This document shows, one piece after another, positions 44,397-51,922 of a stretch of DNA of 64,000 bases; the first letter of the stretch is position 1; every line of letters starts with the position of its first letter. Below the pieces are notes generated by a model. That model searched no databases. It worked only from the letters and a program-made list of their open reading frames with translations, and had not been told where the DNA came from. The stretch is from Siderastrea siderea (lineage: Eukaryota > Cnidaria > Anthozoa > Scleractinia > Rhizangiidae). Both the position numbers and the translations under genes were made by a program. The DNA lies in NCBI GenBank assembly GCA_964030785.1, contig OZ034979.1:36816484-36880483 (forward strand), read 5' to 3'.

Positions 44397-44935
44397 TAAC
44401 CATTACATTGATGATACGGATGACAACACAGTTGATACCATCTGGCTTCTTGAGCTACAATCAATTGTTGAAGGCGTTGACCCGCTTGATGGTCATTGCT
44501 TACATAATCATGATCAGAAAACTCATTTAAAAAATCTTGCAAGGTTCGTCCACGGGCTTTGGCTTTCAAGTACAACAAGGCGTAATCACCACAACTCTTG
44601 CTTGAAATGGCTTGGAGGGACTTGCCATTGGTCACCACATACTTCCAATGTTGGACAATCCAATCTCGTAACGGGGTGGCTTGCACGTACGTGTCCATGG
44701 GCAAAGCATAACTGTCCAGGACTTCACACACCTTTCCATTTGTCCACACCGCTAACCAATGTTGTCCCGGTTGATCGTGTGGGTCCGTATTCACAATGTA
44801 CCCTTGGGGTTGGGTCTTGACAGGACTCTTGGGTAAACGATCACAGGCCACCGTCCCGTAAAAGACAGGGTTCAATTGGGGGTCGTCTCGGGCTAAATAA
44901 TCCAATTGCACATTATTCAAGGCCACGTGTTCCAT
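44396..44935 (-). CDS. PRO: Adenain-like maturation cysteine protease
   Basis: 179 residues from MEHVALNN, whose ATG is 4 bases after the capsid-protein stop. A longer in-frame extension would overlap the capsid gene and lacks an ATG. The Ulp1/adenain triad is visible: His in GQHWLAVW, Asp in EVLDSYALPM, Gln in LQAISSKSCG and Cys in SCGDYALLYL. Length and spacing match adenovirus and Polinton proteases. In those viruses the enzyme trims minor capsid and core precursors at (M/I/L)xGG-x and related sites. Several small proteins of this element carry matching motifs. Confidence 0.9.
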   Translation of the reverse strand: MEHVALNNVQLDYLARDDPQLNPVFYGTVACDRLPKSPVKTQPQGYIVNTDPHDQPGQHWLAVWTNGKVCEVLDSYALPMDTYVQATPLRDWIVQHWKYVVTNGKSLQAISSKSCGDYALLYLKAKARGRTLQDFLNEFSDHDYVSNDHQAGQRLQQLIVAQEARWYQLCCHPYHQCNG

Positions 44936-44939
44936 TTCT

Positions 44940-46367
44940 TCAGTGCTGGTAAATGTTATACAACACGGCTCCGTTCCTGTCAATCTCCAGCAAGTTCTCA
45001 AATTCTCCATACACGAGTACGGTTATATTGACACCGGGTTGGGCTCCAAATTCCAAGACCAGTTGTAAATCGCCTGTTTGCTTGGGGTTGAGGTTTTGAC
45101 TGTCAGCACATCCATTGGCGACATTGTCAAACATGTACAAGGTACAATTTTTCCTGTGGCCCCAATCTCCTAATTGTACCATATTGCCTTTCTTTTTACA
45201 CCAGGCACCACTGGCTTGCAGAAAACGGAAGTAGCCTAGATTATCTCGGGTGCCATTGTTGCGCACTAACTGTAGGGTTTCATAAGGGTATTCTTCTCCT
45301 TTGACAATCTGTCGAATGGATGTCAGACCAAATTTCTGGAAACAGAAAGGATCTCGGGTCACAGCTCCATTGAAGGCGCGGCTGTCCAACAACCCTACAA
45401 TCAATCGGTCAGGTATTCTGTTTTGAAACAGGTTGGGGATATCAAAGCGGACCAGGTTGCCTTGCATGCTGAAAGTCCGGATTTCACTGCGGACGGTCGG
45501 GTAAGCAGCCACTTGGCCTTCATTGTGTCTTTTTTCAGATAAACTCCTGTAGATGGCGTCATTCAAACGCAGTTGACAGAGATGAAACCGTAGTTTCACA
45601 TCCCCCTCCATCAATCGGCCAGCTAGAGCCACTCCATTCAAAAACAGGCTGGGGCTGTTGAAATGAAATTTCATCTTGATTTCTATGCCAGGCACCAACA
45701 ATTTGCCAGTATGAAAGACTTCCAAGTGCGGGGTAAACACCAGACTGTGGGTAAGACCTGCAGCATACTTTTCCACTTCAGCTACCATCGCAGCCAACGC
45801 CCCTTTGTGATTGGCGGGGAGATCCCGGTAGTCATTATGTGGTGCCGCACTGTTGGTGTTGTTGGCAGTCCATTGGGGTGGGAAATCCACTTGATTGAAC
45901 CATCCTTGGGGTCCTAACACGGTCTTGCCATCTTCTCGGTCATAATTCAACAAGGTTTCCAGGTAAGCTTTGTAATGATAAGTGTCGGATTGAGGACTGA
46001 TCAACGTGCCATTCAACTGCAAGTCAATTTGCTTGATGATGGAATGGGCCAAATTATTGACGGGCCACAATTTTTCATTGGCCACCAAGTTCCCGTTATC
46101 GTCCTTTTTCAAACTCAATTCCATGGTAAAGTAACTGCGTCCCAAATCCACAAAATCGTCCAACCCCGGAATGATGAATTCCATGGGATTGATACCCGTG
46201 GTGGTGGGTTGAATGGTGACCATGCGATAGGCATTGATGCTAATGTCGGTCGGTGGCACCTTGAAAATCCGTAACGCCGGGTTGACGGTCCCTTCGGAAC
46301 GCGGATGCGCTGGGGCAGCCCCTTCAGAGTAGGTAGGGGCTGTCACGCGTGACATCACATTCGGCAT
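44940..46367 (-). CDS. MCP: Major capsid protein, double jelly-roll
   Basis: 475 residues. An N-terminal arm (MSRVTAPTYSEGAAP) is followed by a beta-rich body typical of Polinton hexon-like proteins. Recognisable pieces are GINPMEFIIPG, DDFVDLGRSYFTMEL, SIIKQIDLQLNGTLI and YHYKAYLETLLNYD in the first jelly roll. In the second are LVPGIEIKMKFHFNSP and a C-terminal LQLVLEFGAQPGVNITVLVYGEFENLLEID. It forms the trimeric capsomers of an icosahedral shell. Full length with no breaks. Its own TATA box (46413-46420) lies inside the upstream 74-residue ORF. Confidence 0.93.
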   Translation of the reverse strand: MPNVMSRVTAPTYSEGAAPAHPRSEGTVNPALRIFKVPPTDISINAYRMVTIQPTTTGINPMEFIIPGLDDFVDLGRSYFTMELSLKKDDNGNLVANEKLWPVNNLAHSIIKQIDLQLNGTLISPQSDTYHYKAYLETLLNYDREDGKTVLGPQGWFNQVDFPPQWTANNTNSAAPHNDYRDLPANHKGALAAMVAEVEKYAAGLTHSLVFTPHLEVFHTGKLLVPGIEIKMKFHFNSPSLFLNGVALAGRLMEGDVKLRFHLCQLRLNDAIYRSLSEKRHNEGQVAAYPTVRSEIRTFSMQGNLVRFDIPNLFQNRIPDRLIVGLLDSRAFNGAVTRDPFCFQKFGLTSIRQIVKGEEYPYETLQLVRNNGTRDNLGYFRFLQASGAWCKKKGNMVQLGDWGHRKNCTLYMFDNVANGCADSQNLNPKQTGDLQLVLEFGAQPGVNITVLVYGEFENLLEIDRNGAVLYNIYQH

Positions 46368-46369
46368 GG

Positions 46370-46594
46370 TTAACGTCGTCGTCGAGTGGTACCCCGTCGT
46401 CGTCGTGAGGGGTTTTTATAGCGTCGTCGTGCTAAACGTTGTCTCAAATCAAACCCGGGGACTCTCATCACCTCGGCACTCAACCAGCCACCACGTTGTC
46501 CTCTCCTGAGTTTCCAAAACGGATACAGTCCTCCCCATTGAGACAACCCTCGATTACTACGAATCCGTCGAGGTCGTGAATGCACGGGATCCAT
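46370..46594 (-). CDS. Small basic protein with a QRGG site (74 aa)
   Basis: 74 residues. Arg-rich with SQWGGLYPFWKL, then RGQRGGWLS (QRGG at 33-36), and a C-terminal RRRRGTTRRRR. The ATG shares its A with the upstream stop (TAATG), and the stop is 2 bases from the capsid ATG. Probable processed core or minor virion protein, inferred from position, charge and motif. Confidence 0.6.
   Translation of the reverse strand: MDPVHSRPRRIRSNRGLSQWGGLYPFWKLRRGQRGGWLSAEVMRVPGFDLRQRLARRRYKNPSRRRRGTTRRRR
46413..46420 (-). promoter_or_regulatory. TATA box of the major capsid gene
   Basis: TATAAAAA, 46 bases before the capsid ATG. Confidence 0.6.
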
Positions 46595-46920
46595 TACACT
46601 CCCAAAATATCTCGCGCACGTTTGACTTGCTTGGGAAACAAAGCACTAGCCACGCGCACGGCGTCTTTCACGTTCTTCTGATTCAAGGCTTTCTTGGCTT
46701 GTTTGGTGATTTCTTTTTTAATGACTTGTTCGGCTTTGCGTTTAACACCGCGTGTTAACCCTGCATTCAATCCTCTCTTGATATTACTAGGCAGTTTTAA
46801 AGGATTTCGCGTGCTTTTAAGGCCTTGGAACCCACCACGCATGACCTCCCTCATCAACCCACTGCCATGTTGATCATACCACTCGTCTGTCCGAAATCGT
46901 GTCAAACTTCCCCCTCGCAT
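46594..46920 (-). CDS. Small basic protein with two MRGG sites (108 aa)
   Basis: 108 residues. It begins MRGGSLTRFR and repeats MRGGFQG at 27-31. Both fit the adenain consensus (M/I/L)xGG-x. A basic helical body follows (NAGLTRGVKRKAEQVIKKEITKQ), ending RARDILGV. This is the arrangement expected of a protease-trimmed virion core protein (like adenovirus pVI or pVII in logic, not in detectable sequence). The TATA box is 56 bases upstream. Confidence 0.65.
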   Translation of the reverse strand: MRGGSLTRFRTDEWYDQHGSGLMREVMRGGFQGLKSTRNPLKLPSNIKRGLNAGLTRGVKRKAEQVIKKEITKQAKKALNQKNVKDAVRVASALFPKQVKRARDILGV

Positions 46921-46976
46921 GGTTGTCTTCTTTGCTCTTTTACCAAGGTCTATGCTTCACGTCACCCCCCTTTGTC

Positions 46977-46984
46977 TTTTTATA
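46977..46984 (-). promoter_or_regulatory. TATA box of the 46.9-kb unit
   Basis: TATAAAAA on the minus strand, 56 bases before the ATG at 46920. Confidence 0.6.
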
Positions 46985-46991
46985 CCCCCTC

Positions 46992-47183
46992 TCATCGGCC
47001 TTTCTTTTTCTTCCGAGTGGTCGCTGCTTCGATGGCTTTTTTACCACCGTAACCCGCCGCACCACCCACCGCTCCCAACGCGGCGGCTTTCCCCACAGCC
47101 ATCAAGGCTGGCACGAGAGCGGCCAGAGGCAAGAGACCGCCTCGTTGCCTTCTTCTTCTTCGACGTGCTCTTGTCTTTGGCAT
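46992..47183 (-). CDS. Small pX/mu-like basic protein (63 aa)
   Basis: 63 residues: RARRRRRRQRGG, then a hydrophobic Ala/Gly-rich segment (LAALVPALMAVGKAAALGAVGGAAGYGG), then KK and a basic tail. A paralogue-like match to the 55-residue protein at 41583-41750. The segment could insert in or lie along a membrane, or be an Ala-rich core peptide. QRGG at 13-16 is a probable maturation site. Confidence 0.6.
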   Translation of the reverse strand: MPKTRARRRRRRQRGGLLPLAALVPALMAVGKAAALGAVGGAAGYGGKKAIEAATTRKKKKGR

Positions 47184-47213
47184 CTTTGATTGACCATCCC
47201 CCTTTTTTTTTCC

Positions 47214-47220
47214 TTTTTAT
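47214..47220 (-). promoter_or_regulatory. TATA-like box overlapping a stop codon
   Basis: GCATAAAAAGG on the minus strand. Its TAA is the stop codon of the upstream penton-like gene (47217-48266), and it lies about 32 bases before the ATG at 47183. Confidence 0.5.
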
Positions 47221-48266
47221 GCCTTTTTGAAGTGCAAGGTGACCAGGGTGTTGCCTTGGCCAAACCTGACCAACTTATCCTCGGTGCCAGACGTTTCGGT
47301 GACTTGCATTTGAATGATTTCCACCACTTCATTACGAAGCGGTAGGTAATGAATGTGCAACGGTTCAAAGTACATGGTACCTCTGCCTTCCCGCTTGTAA
47401 TGGATTTCACGCAACAAATCGGTCACGCGATTGCCGACCATCATACTGCCTGCCACGTCCGAGTACACGTGCAACGATCGCGAGGGATCTCCCACCACTG
47501 AACGAAACGCCACATTCAAGTTGGTGAAACGCCACCCACAACTCATACTCAATCGTAAATGATCCGGTGAAAACGCACGCACCGTCCAAAAGACCGGGTT
47601 GTGTTGATCGTCGTCCACATCGTTCCAATCGTTGTCAACGGGTTTTGTCATGTTGGGGATTTGATCCCCCATGAAGTCTTGTTGTAAGTTTGGACCCAAA
47701 ATCAACCCACTGCTAATTTTACGTAACCATCCCATCTTGACAGCCAACTTGGTGTAGATGTACAGGGCTGGCGTGTCAGTTTTGCAATGACAGACATTGG
47801 TGTTGTCGATGATGAGATCGTCGCCTTCCCAACGAAACTTGACGTATCTGTGTTTGCCTTGATCATTGGTAAACCGGCCACCTTGAATCGCCGTTTCCTT
47901 GCGTCGTTGTTCCAAGTGAGCAATGGCGGCTTTCATGAAACTCACCCCATCCACCACCCAATCCAAATGTTGAATGTCATTGATGAGGGTTTGCGCGCTG
48001 TCTCTTCGCCCGACCGTTTCCCCGTCTTTTCCACCCGGTTTGGGGTAGGTTTGGTCCCAGGTCGTCGACATGATGTACCCATCTTTTTGCACCAACTCGT
48101 ACAAATTGACGTGCGTATCCGGTAAGGAAATGGCACTCAACCCCACTTGCCATCCACCTCCTTGTAACCGTAACGGTTGAGGTAAACGAATCTTGAAGGA
48201 ATTGGCTTGGTTGTTGGGAAATTCAGGTCGGTTGGCATGACTCGGTAACGTCACGTAGAACGACAT
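47217..48266 (-). CDS. Penton/minor-capsid-like protein, paralogue 1
   Basis: 349 residues. It starts MSFYVTLPSHAN, the FY-x-TL opening shared by all three paralogues here, followed by FKIRLPQPLRLQGGGWQVGL. Later shared landmarks are LGPNLQQ, the series HVYSDV..SMMVGNRVTDLLREI, YFEPLHIHYLPLRNEVVEI and a C-terminal GNTLVTLHFKK. Beta-rich with no signal peptide. Position between integrase and core genes fits the single jelly-roll penton (minor capsid) protein of Polintons, which forms capsid vertices. That assignment is by context and opening motif. Closest to paralogue 2. Confidence 0.7.
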   Translation of the reverse strand: MSFYVTLPSHANRPEFPNNQANSFKIRLPQPLRLQGGGWQVGLSAISLPDTHVNLYELVQKDGYIMSTTWDQTYPKPGGKDGETVGRRDSAQTLINDIQHLDWVVDGVSFMKAAIAHLEQRRKETAIQGGRFTNDQGKHRYVKFRWEGDDLIIDNTNVCHCKTDTPALYIYTKLAVKMGWLRKISSGLILGPNLQQDFMGDQIPNMTKPVDNDWNDVDDDQHNPVFWTVRAFSPDHLRLSMSCGWRFTNLNVAFRSVVGDPSRSLHVYSDVAGSMMVGNRVTDLLREIHYKREGRGTMYFEPLHIHYLPLRNEVVEIIQMQVTETSGTEDKLVRFGQGNTLVTLHFKKA

Positions 48267-48279
48267 TTTCTCTTCTTCT

Positions 48280-49323
48280 TCACACCACGACTTCCCTTTT
48301 AAAGTGGAGAGTCAAGAGGGTATGTCCTTCGCCAAATTTCACCAGATCCCCATTGGTTTCGGCCATCTGGGTTTCCACGATTTCCACCACTTCGTTGCGT
48401 ACTGGGACATATTGAATATGTCGAGGTTCAAAGTGGGTGGTGTTTTGTGGCTGGTACTTGATTTCTCGTAAGAGATCAGTGATACGACCACCCACCATAC
48501 TGCTGGTCCCTACATCACAATACACGTGCAAAGGACGCGTGGAGGGAAATTCCAACGAGGGACGAAAGGTCTGGTTCAAATTCACAAACCGCCAAGGACA
48601 CGATAGACTCAATTTCACATAATCCCCCTCGACTTTCCAAAAGATGGGTTTGTTGGCGGCATCGCGGATATCCGTCGGGGTGGGAATGGTGGAAATGCCT
48701 TGAAATTCTTGCAAGAGATTCGGACCTAATCGATACTGACCGGGGGACACTTGTTCAATCCATCCCATTCTCAGGGCCAAGGTTCTACCCCATGACACGT
48801 GCGCTACTTGTCGTTTGTAATCCACATTGGCGGTATTCAATAACAAATCCCCTTCGGAGGTCCATTCAAAGGTCGGGACCAATTTGACGCCATTGTCCTC
48901 GGTCCATTTGTTTTTGGGTTGGGTTTGTTTCGCACGGCTTTGCTCGTAACGGTACACCAGTTGATGAAAAAAGTGCGATCCCGTCGAGGAGGCCATCTCC
49001 TTTCTCATATCTCGCCCGTAGACAGTGAGTTCGCGACGTTCATGGTACCAGACATCGTCCCCTTGATCGTCTGTGTCATGCACCCGTTCGTGCCATCGTA
49101 CATACAACAGAGGATGGGAATCGCCCACGCCTCCTTCTTCCGCTATCACTGGAATGGTGGGTAAGGATAAACTCACCATACCCACCATCCATCCTCGTCC
49201 CATAAATCGAATGGGTTTAGGCAATCGGTTTCTGAAATGATGACTCTTGTTCCCAGGAAACTCTTTGGTACTCGCATGACTGATCAACGTCACGTAAAAC
49301 GAAGAGTTGGGCACCAACGTCAT
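48280..49323 (-). CDS. Penton/minor-capsid-like protein, paralogue 2
   Basis: 347 residues. It starts MTLVPNSSFYVTLISHAS and has the same landmarks as paralogue 1: LPKPIRFMGRGWMVGM, LGPNLLQEF, HVYCDV..SSMVGGRITDLLREI, YVPVRNEVVEI and GHTLLTLHFKR. The ATG is 3 bases after the integrase stop (TAAACAATG), and its stop is 13 bases before paralogue 1. Tandem duplication with clear divergence, especially in residues 60-150, suggests different vertex or fibre-like roles. Confidence 0.7.
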   Translation of the reverse strand: MTLVPNSSFYVTLISHASTKEFPGNKSHHFRNRLPKPIRFMGRGWMVGMVSLSLPTIPVIAEEGGVGDSHPLLYVRWHERVHDTDDQGDDVWYHERRELTVYGRDMRKEMASSTGSHFFHQLVYRYEQSRAKQTQPKNKWTEDNGVKLVPTFEWTSEGDLLLNTANVDYKRQVAHVSWGRTLALRMGWIEQVSPGQYRLGPNLLQEFQGISTIPTPTDIRDAANKPIFWKVEGDYVKLSLSCPWRFVNLNQTFRPSLEFPSTRPLHVYCDVGTSSMVGGRITDLLREIKYQPQNTTHFEPRHIQYVPVRNEVVEIVETQMAETNGDLVKFGEGHTLLTLHFKREVVV

Positions 49324-49326
49324 TGT

Positions 49327-50463
49327 TTAGTCGCGTCGTCGTCTTTTGGGTGGACTTGTCTCTTTGGGTGGGCTTGTCTTTTTCCTCTTGGGTGGTTGGA
49401 GAGACGTGACGTCTTGACTACGAATCCAACTATTGTACTTGTCGGGCCACCCTTTCCACTTGACCAACCAACGATCTTTTTGTCGCTTAAGTACCTTTTC
49501 AATGCGAAACACGTCGGACACATGGACTTTTTGTAAATCCTCTTCATAAAACGTGCCTTGGACGGGGGTATCATCCCATTCGTGAATCTTATACGTGGGC
49601 ACAGGGCCCGGGATCACACGATGCACCACAAACACTTCTTCGGTCCAACCGGGTAAATAGCCTTTTTCAAACGTACGATGAATCTTGTTGAGACGAACAT
49701 GATCTCCCACTTTGAATGTAGGTTTTTTCTGGCCTTTCCATCGTTTGGCATACAATCGTTTCCACACGGCTTCTTCGTTGTCCCATGTCACGTCTTGAGG
49801 GGCCATGCCAATACTTCGATGACGGGTCGCATTATACCCTTGCACCAACTCGGGTAAGACATCGTCAAACTGTAAGGTGTTGGCCGCGGTAAAATAACTG
49901 TACAACCGTTCTTTCAAGGTGCGATTAAATCGTTCCACCACACTGGCTTTAGCATCCCCTTCGGTGGAAAAATGTTGAATCCCTTGCTCGTCAAGCCATC
50001 GTTGAAAGGTCCGATTATAAAATTCTTTCCCTCGATCCGTTTGCAATCGATTAGGGTGACGTCGTCCTTTCAAAATCTTGTCAAAGGCATGGACCAAGGC
50101 CACCCCGGTTTTGTCTTTCAACGGTTGTACCCACGCGTACTTGGACAATACATCCAATACCGTCAACAAGTATCGTATACCCCGATTATACTTGGCCAAC
50201 GGTTGCACTTCTACTAAATCCGCGACCCATTGATCATCTAATCCTCCTACAATGACGGGGACGGTGGGAAAACGACGACGACGCGGTTTATGTAACGTGT
50301 AGGCCAAATCCCGTTCCAAAACCCTTTGGACTTTTTTCAAGGGGAGACGATGGGCTTTAGCAAACCGTTGCACGCCTCCTAAACTGCCGGGGGCTCGAGG
50401 ATCGTGGTAAGGATTCAACCATGATGGGGTGTTTTTCTTTCGAGGGGCCATACTTTCTGGCAT
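49327..50463 (-). CDS. INT: Retroviral-type (RVE) integrase with chromodomain
   Basis: 378 residues. The N-terminal Polinton signature (GSLGGVQRFAKAH, YTLHKPRRRRFP) leads to the RVE core. Its catalytic D,D,E residues are D in WVADLVEV, D in LQTDRGKEF, and E in ASVVERFNRTLKE. Then come SH3-like (FKVGDHVRLNK) and C-terminal chromodomain (FRIEKVLKRQKDRWLVKWKG, then NSWI) regions, with a basic Pro/Lys tail. It would cut and join the TIR ends and make the 6-bp duplication seen here. All catalytic residues are intact. The start overlaps the upstream ORF by 49 bases. Confidence 0.95.
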   Translation of the reverse strand: MPESMAPRKKNTPSWLNPYHDPRAPGSLGGVQRFAKAHRLPLKKVQRVLERDLAYTLHKPRRRRFPTVPVIVGGLDDQWVADLVEVQPLAKYNRGIRYLLTVLDVLSKYAWVQPLKDKTGVALVHAFDKILKGRRHPNRLQTDRGKEFYNRTFQRWLDEQGIQHFSTEGDAKASVVERFNRTLKERLYSYFTAANTLQFDDVLPELVQGYNATRHRSIGMAPQDVTWDNEEAVWKRLYAKRWKGQKKPTFKVGDHVRLNKIHRTFEKGYLPGWTEEVFVVHRVIPGPVPTYKIHEWDDTPVQGTFYEEDLQKVHVSDVFRIEKVLKRQKDRWLVKWKGWPDKYNSWIRSQDVTSLQPPKRKKTSPPKETSPPKRRRRD

Positions 50464-50762
50464 TCATCCCATAAGGTCGGTATGGTGGGAACAGTGTTGG
50501 GATGCGCCTTTTGAATGATTCGATACCATCGCCACGCGTTCGGATGAGCTTTTAACCATAAGACAAACACCACCCATCGATACAGGTTGCGATCGACATG
50601 GGTTTCTTCAAAGAGGTGGAGAGGATGCGTGTCCTCGGTACATGGGGGTATGGGGATTTGGGTGCCGGGGTGGTGATCATATAAGACTTGGCAAAGGGTT
50701 TGATGACATTGCCATTGCACCAGGGACAAGACAGAATCCCACGCATAACACACAGACTCCAT
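50415..50762 (-). CDS. Unknown small Trp-rich protein
   Basis: 115 residues, starting MESVCYAWDSVLSL. Rich in Trp/His with WVVFVLWLKAHPNAWRWYRI, possibly one amphipathic or weakly hydrophobic helix. The 3' end overlaps the integrase start in another frame. A TATTAAAAA box lies at 50796-50804. Not recognised. Confidence 0.5.
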   Translation of the reverse strand: MESVCYAWDSVLSLVQWQCHQTLCQVLYDHHPGTQIPIPPCTEDTHPLHLFEETHVDRNLYRWVVFVLWLKAHPNAWRWYRIIQKAHPNTVPTIPTLWDECQKVWPLERKTPHHG

Positions 50763-50781
50763 GGTGACATTGATAAAAAAT

Positions 50782-50787
50782 TTTATT
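50782..50787 (-). terminator. Poly(A) signal of the GRF zinc-finger gene
   Basis: AATAAA on the minus strand, about 20 bases after the stop at 50807, within the promoter of the next gene. Confidence 0.5.
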
Positions 50788-50806
50788 CCTACTCCTTTTT
50801 AATACA

Positions 50807-51664
50807 TTAAAAGAGTCGTCCACAGCTGATGGTCTCTAGACCTTTCTGCCAGTTCTCAACACTGTCACTGTACTTAGGGGGTGGTGGAGCTGGGGCTACC
50901 ATCATTTCTTGACGGTTCTTGAGATCTTGAATTTCTCGCAACAATTGTTTCTCATAATCTGTCAGGGGCCGATCCTCTTTCGTTCTGACTGGAGGGGGCG
51001 GGCCAGGGATGTCTACTCCACGTTTGGGATATCCTTGAGCATCATGGGTGGCTAAAGGCGATTCAGCTTGTTGGTCGGCTTTTTTGGGGGGATGGTCATG
51101 AAACCAAGTCCAGTACTTGGGACCCAAGGGTTGATCAGCCCATCGGAAGAAGCCACACGTTTTCTTGGAACAAGTCAGAAACAAGCGATCGGGGTTCTGA
51201 GTCGAATGGCTCTGTTGAAGCGTGGCGGGTTCACGGCAAAAGCATTGCAAACAACGCCACATGTCCAACACTTCTGGATGAGGTTGACTATACACGGCTT
51301 TCATATACTCCAGAACTTGATCTTGTCCACAAAACAGCAAACACGGTTGCATGGGACATTTCACATACTTCCATCCCTTTTGAGATTCTCGGGCCTCCAA
51401 ACGCACATCATGACAAGGGCATACCATATGGTCCACCGAACTGGGAGGATCTTCGGCATACGTCACCATGTATTCAGATGGGGATGTCTGGGGGGACACC
51501 ATATCATTCAATTCTTTCATCATGTCTTCCACCGCAGCTCGGGTGTCTTCCACGACCTCGCATACCACAGGATCACAGTCCACGGGCTTCATAGTTTGAA
51601 TGGTCTTCTTCTTCTTCTTCCCCTCTGGGGGATGGGTTGATTTTCTCTTCCGATCGACGGACAT
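50807..51664 (-). CDS. GRF-type zinc-finger protein
   Basis: 285 residues from MSVDRKRKS, chosen because the TATA box (51702-51709) lies inside a longer frame that begins at 51730. A Lys-rich N-terminus is followed by two Cys-rich units. The first is CPCHDVRLE...YVKCPMQPC. The second is CLQCFCREP...RLFLTCSKKTCGFFRWAD, whose aromatic C-x-FF-x-WAD ending matches GRF zinc fingers. Those bind single-stranded or flap DNA in several DNA-repair proteins. The C-terminus is Pro-rich with a coiled stretch (DYEKQLLREIQDLKNRQ). A replication or ssDNA-binding role for the element is inferred. Confidence 0.7.
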   Translation of the reverse strand: MSVDRKRKSTHPPEGKKKKKTIQTMKPVDCDPVVCEVVEDTRAAVEDMMKELNDMVSPQTSPSEYMVTYAEDPPSSVDHMVCPCHDVRLEARESQKGWKYVKCPMQPCLLFCGQDQVLEYMKAVYSQPHPEVLDMWRCLQCFCREPATLQQSHSTQNPDRLFLTCSKKTCGFFRWADQPLGPKYWTWFHDHPPKKADQQAESPLATHDAQGYPKRGVDIPGPPPPVRTKEDRPLTDYEKQLLREIQDLKNRQEMMVAPAPPPPKYSDSVENWQKGLETISCGRLF

Positions 51665-51701
51665 CGTGCTCAAGGTTGTTTTCACCCCTACCGCCCATGC
51701 C

Positions 51702-51709
51702 TTTTTATA
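51702..51709 (-). promoter_or_regulatory. TATA box of the GRF gene
   Basis: TATAAAAA, 38 bases before the ATG at 51664. Confidence 0.6.
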
Positions 51710-51726
51710 CCTTGGACCCTTACCTG

Positions 51727-51905
51727 TCATTGGTCAGCTTATCCTACCCATATAAGGACATCTCATCGTCCCATTGGTCAGCTTATTCAATCCATATAAG
51801 GACCTCTTGTCTTCCCATTGGTCAGCTTTTCCCTATCCAACTAAGGGCCTCTTGTCTTCCCATTGGTCCGTTGTCCCTATTTAAGACGGTCCCTTGGTCA
51901 CTAGA
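51727..51905. promoter_or_regulatory. Four 44-bp repeats with CCAAT and TATA-like boxes
   Basis: Units begin at 51729, 51773, 51817 and 51862 with ATTGGTCAG or ATTGGTCCG (reverse CCAAT). Each contains a CATATAAGG/AACTAAGG/TATTTAAG box about 25 bases later. The array fills the gap between the divergent GRF and SLOG-like genes. The last unit's TATTTAAG (51878-51885) is in the right place for the plus-strand gene. Confidence 0.7.
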
Positions 51906-51922
51906 TCTTCATTCTCAAAGCC

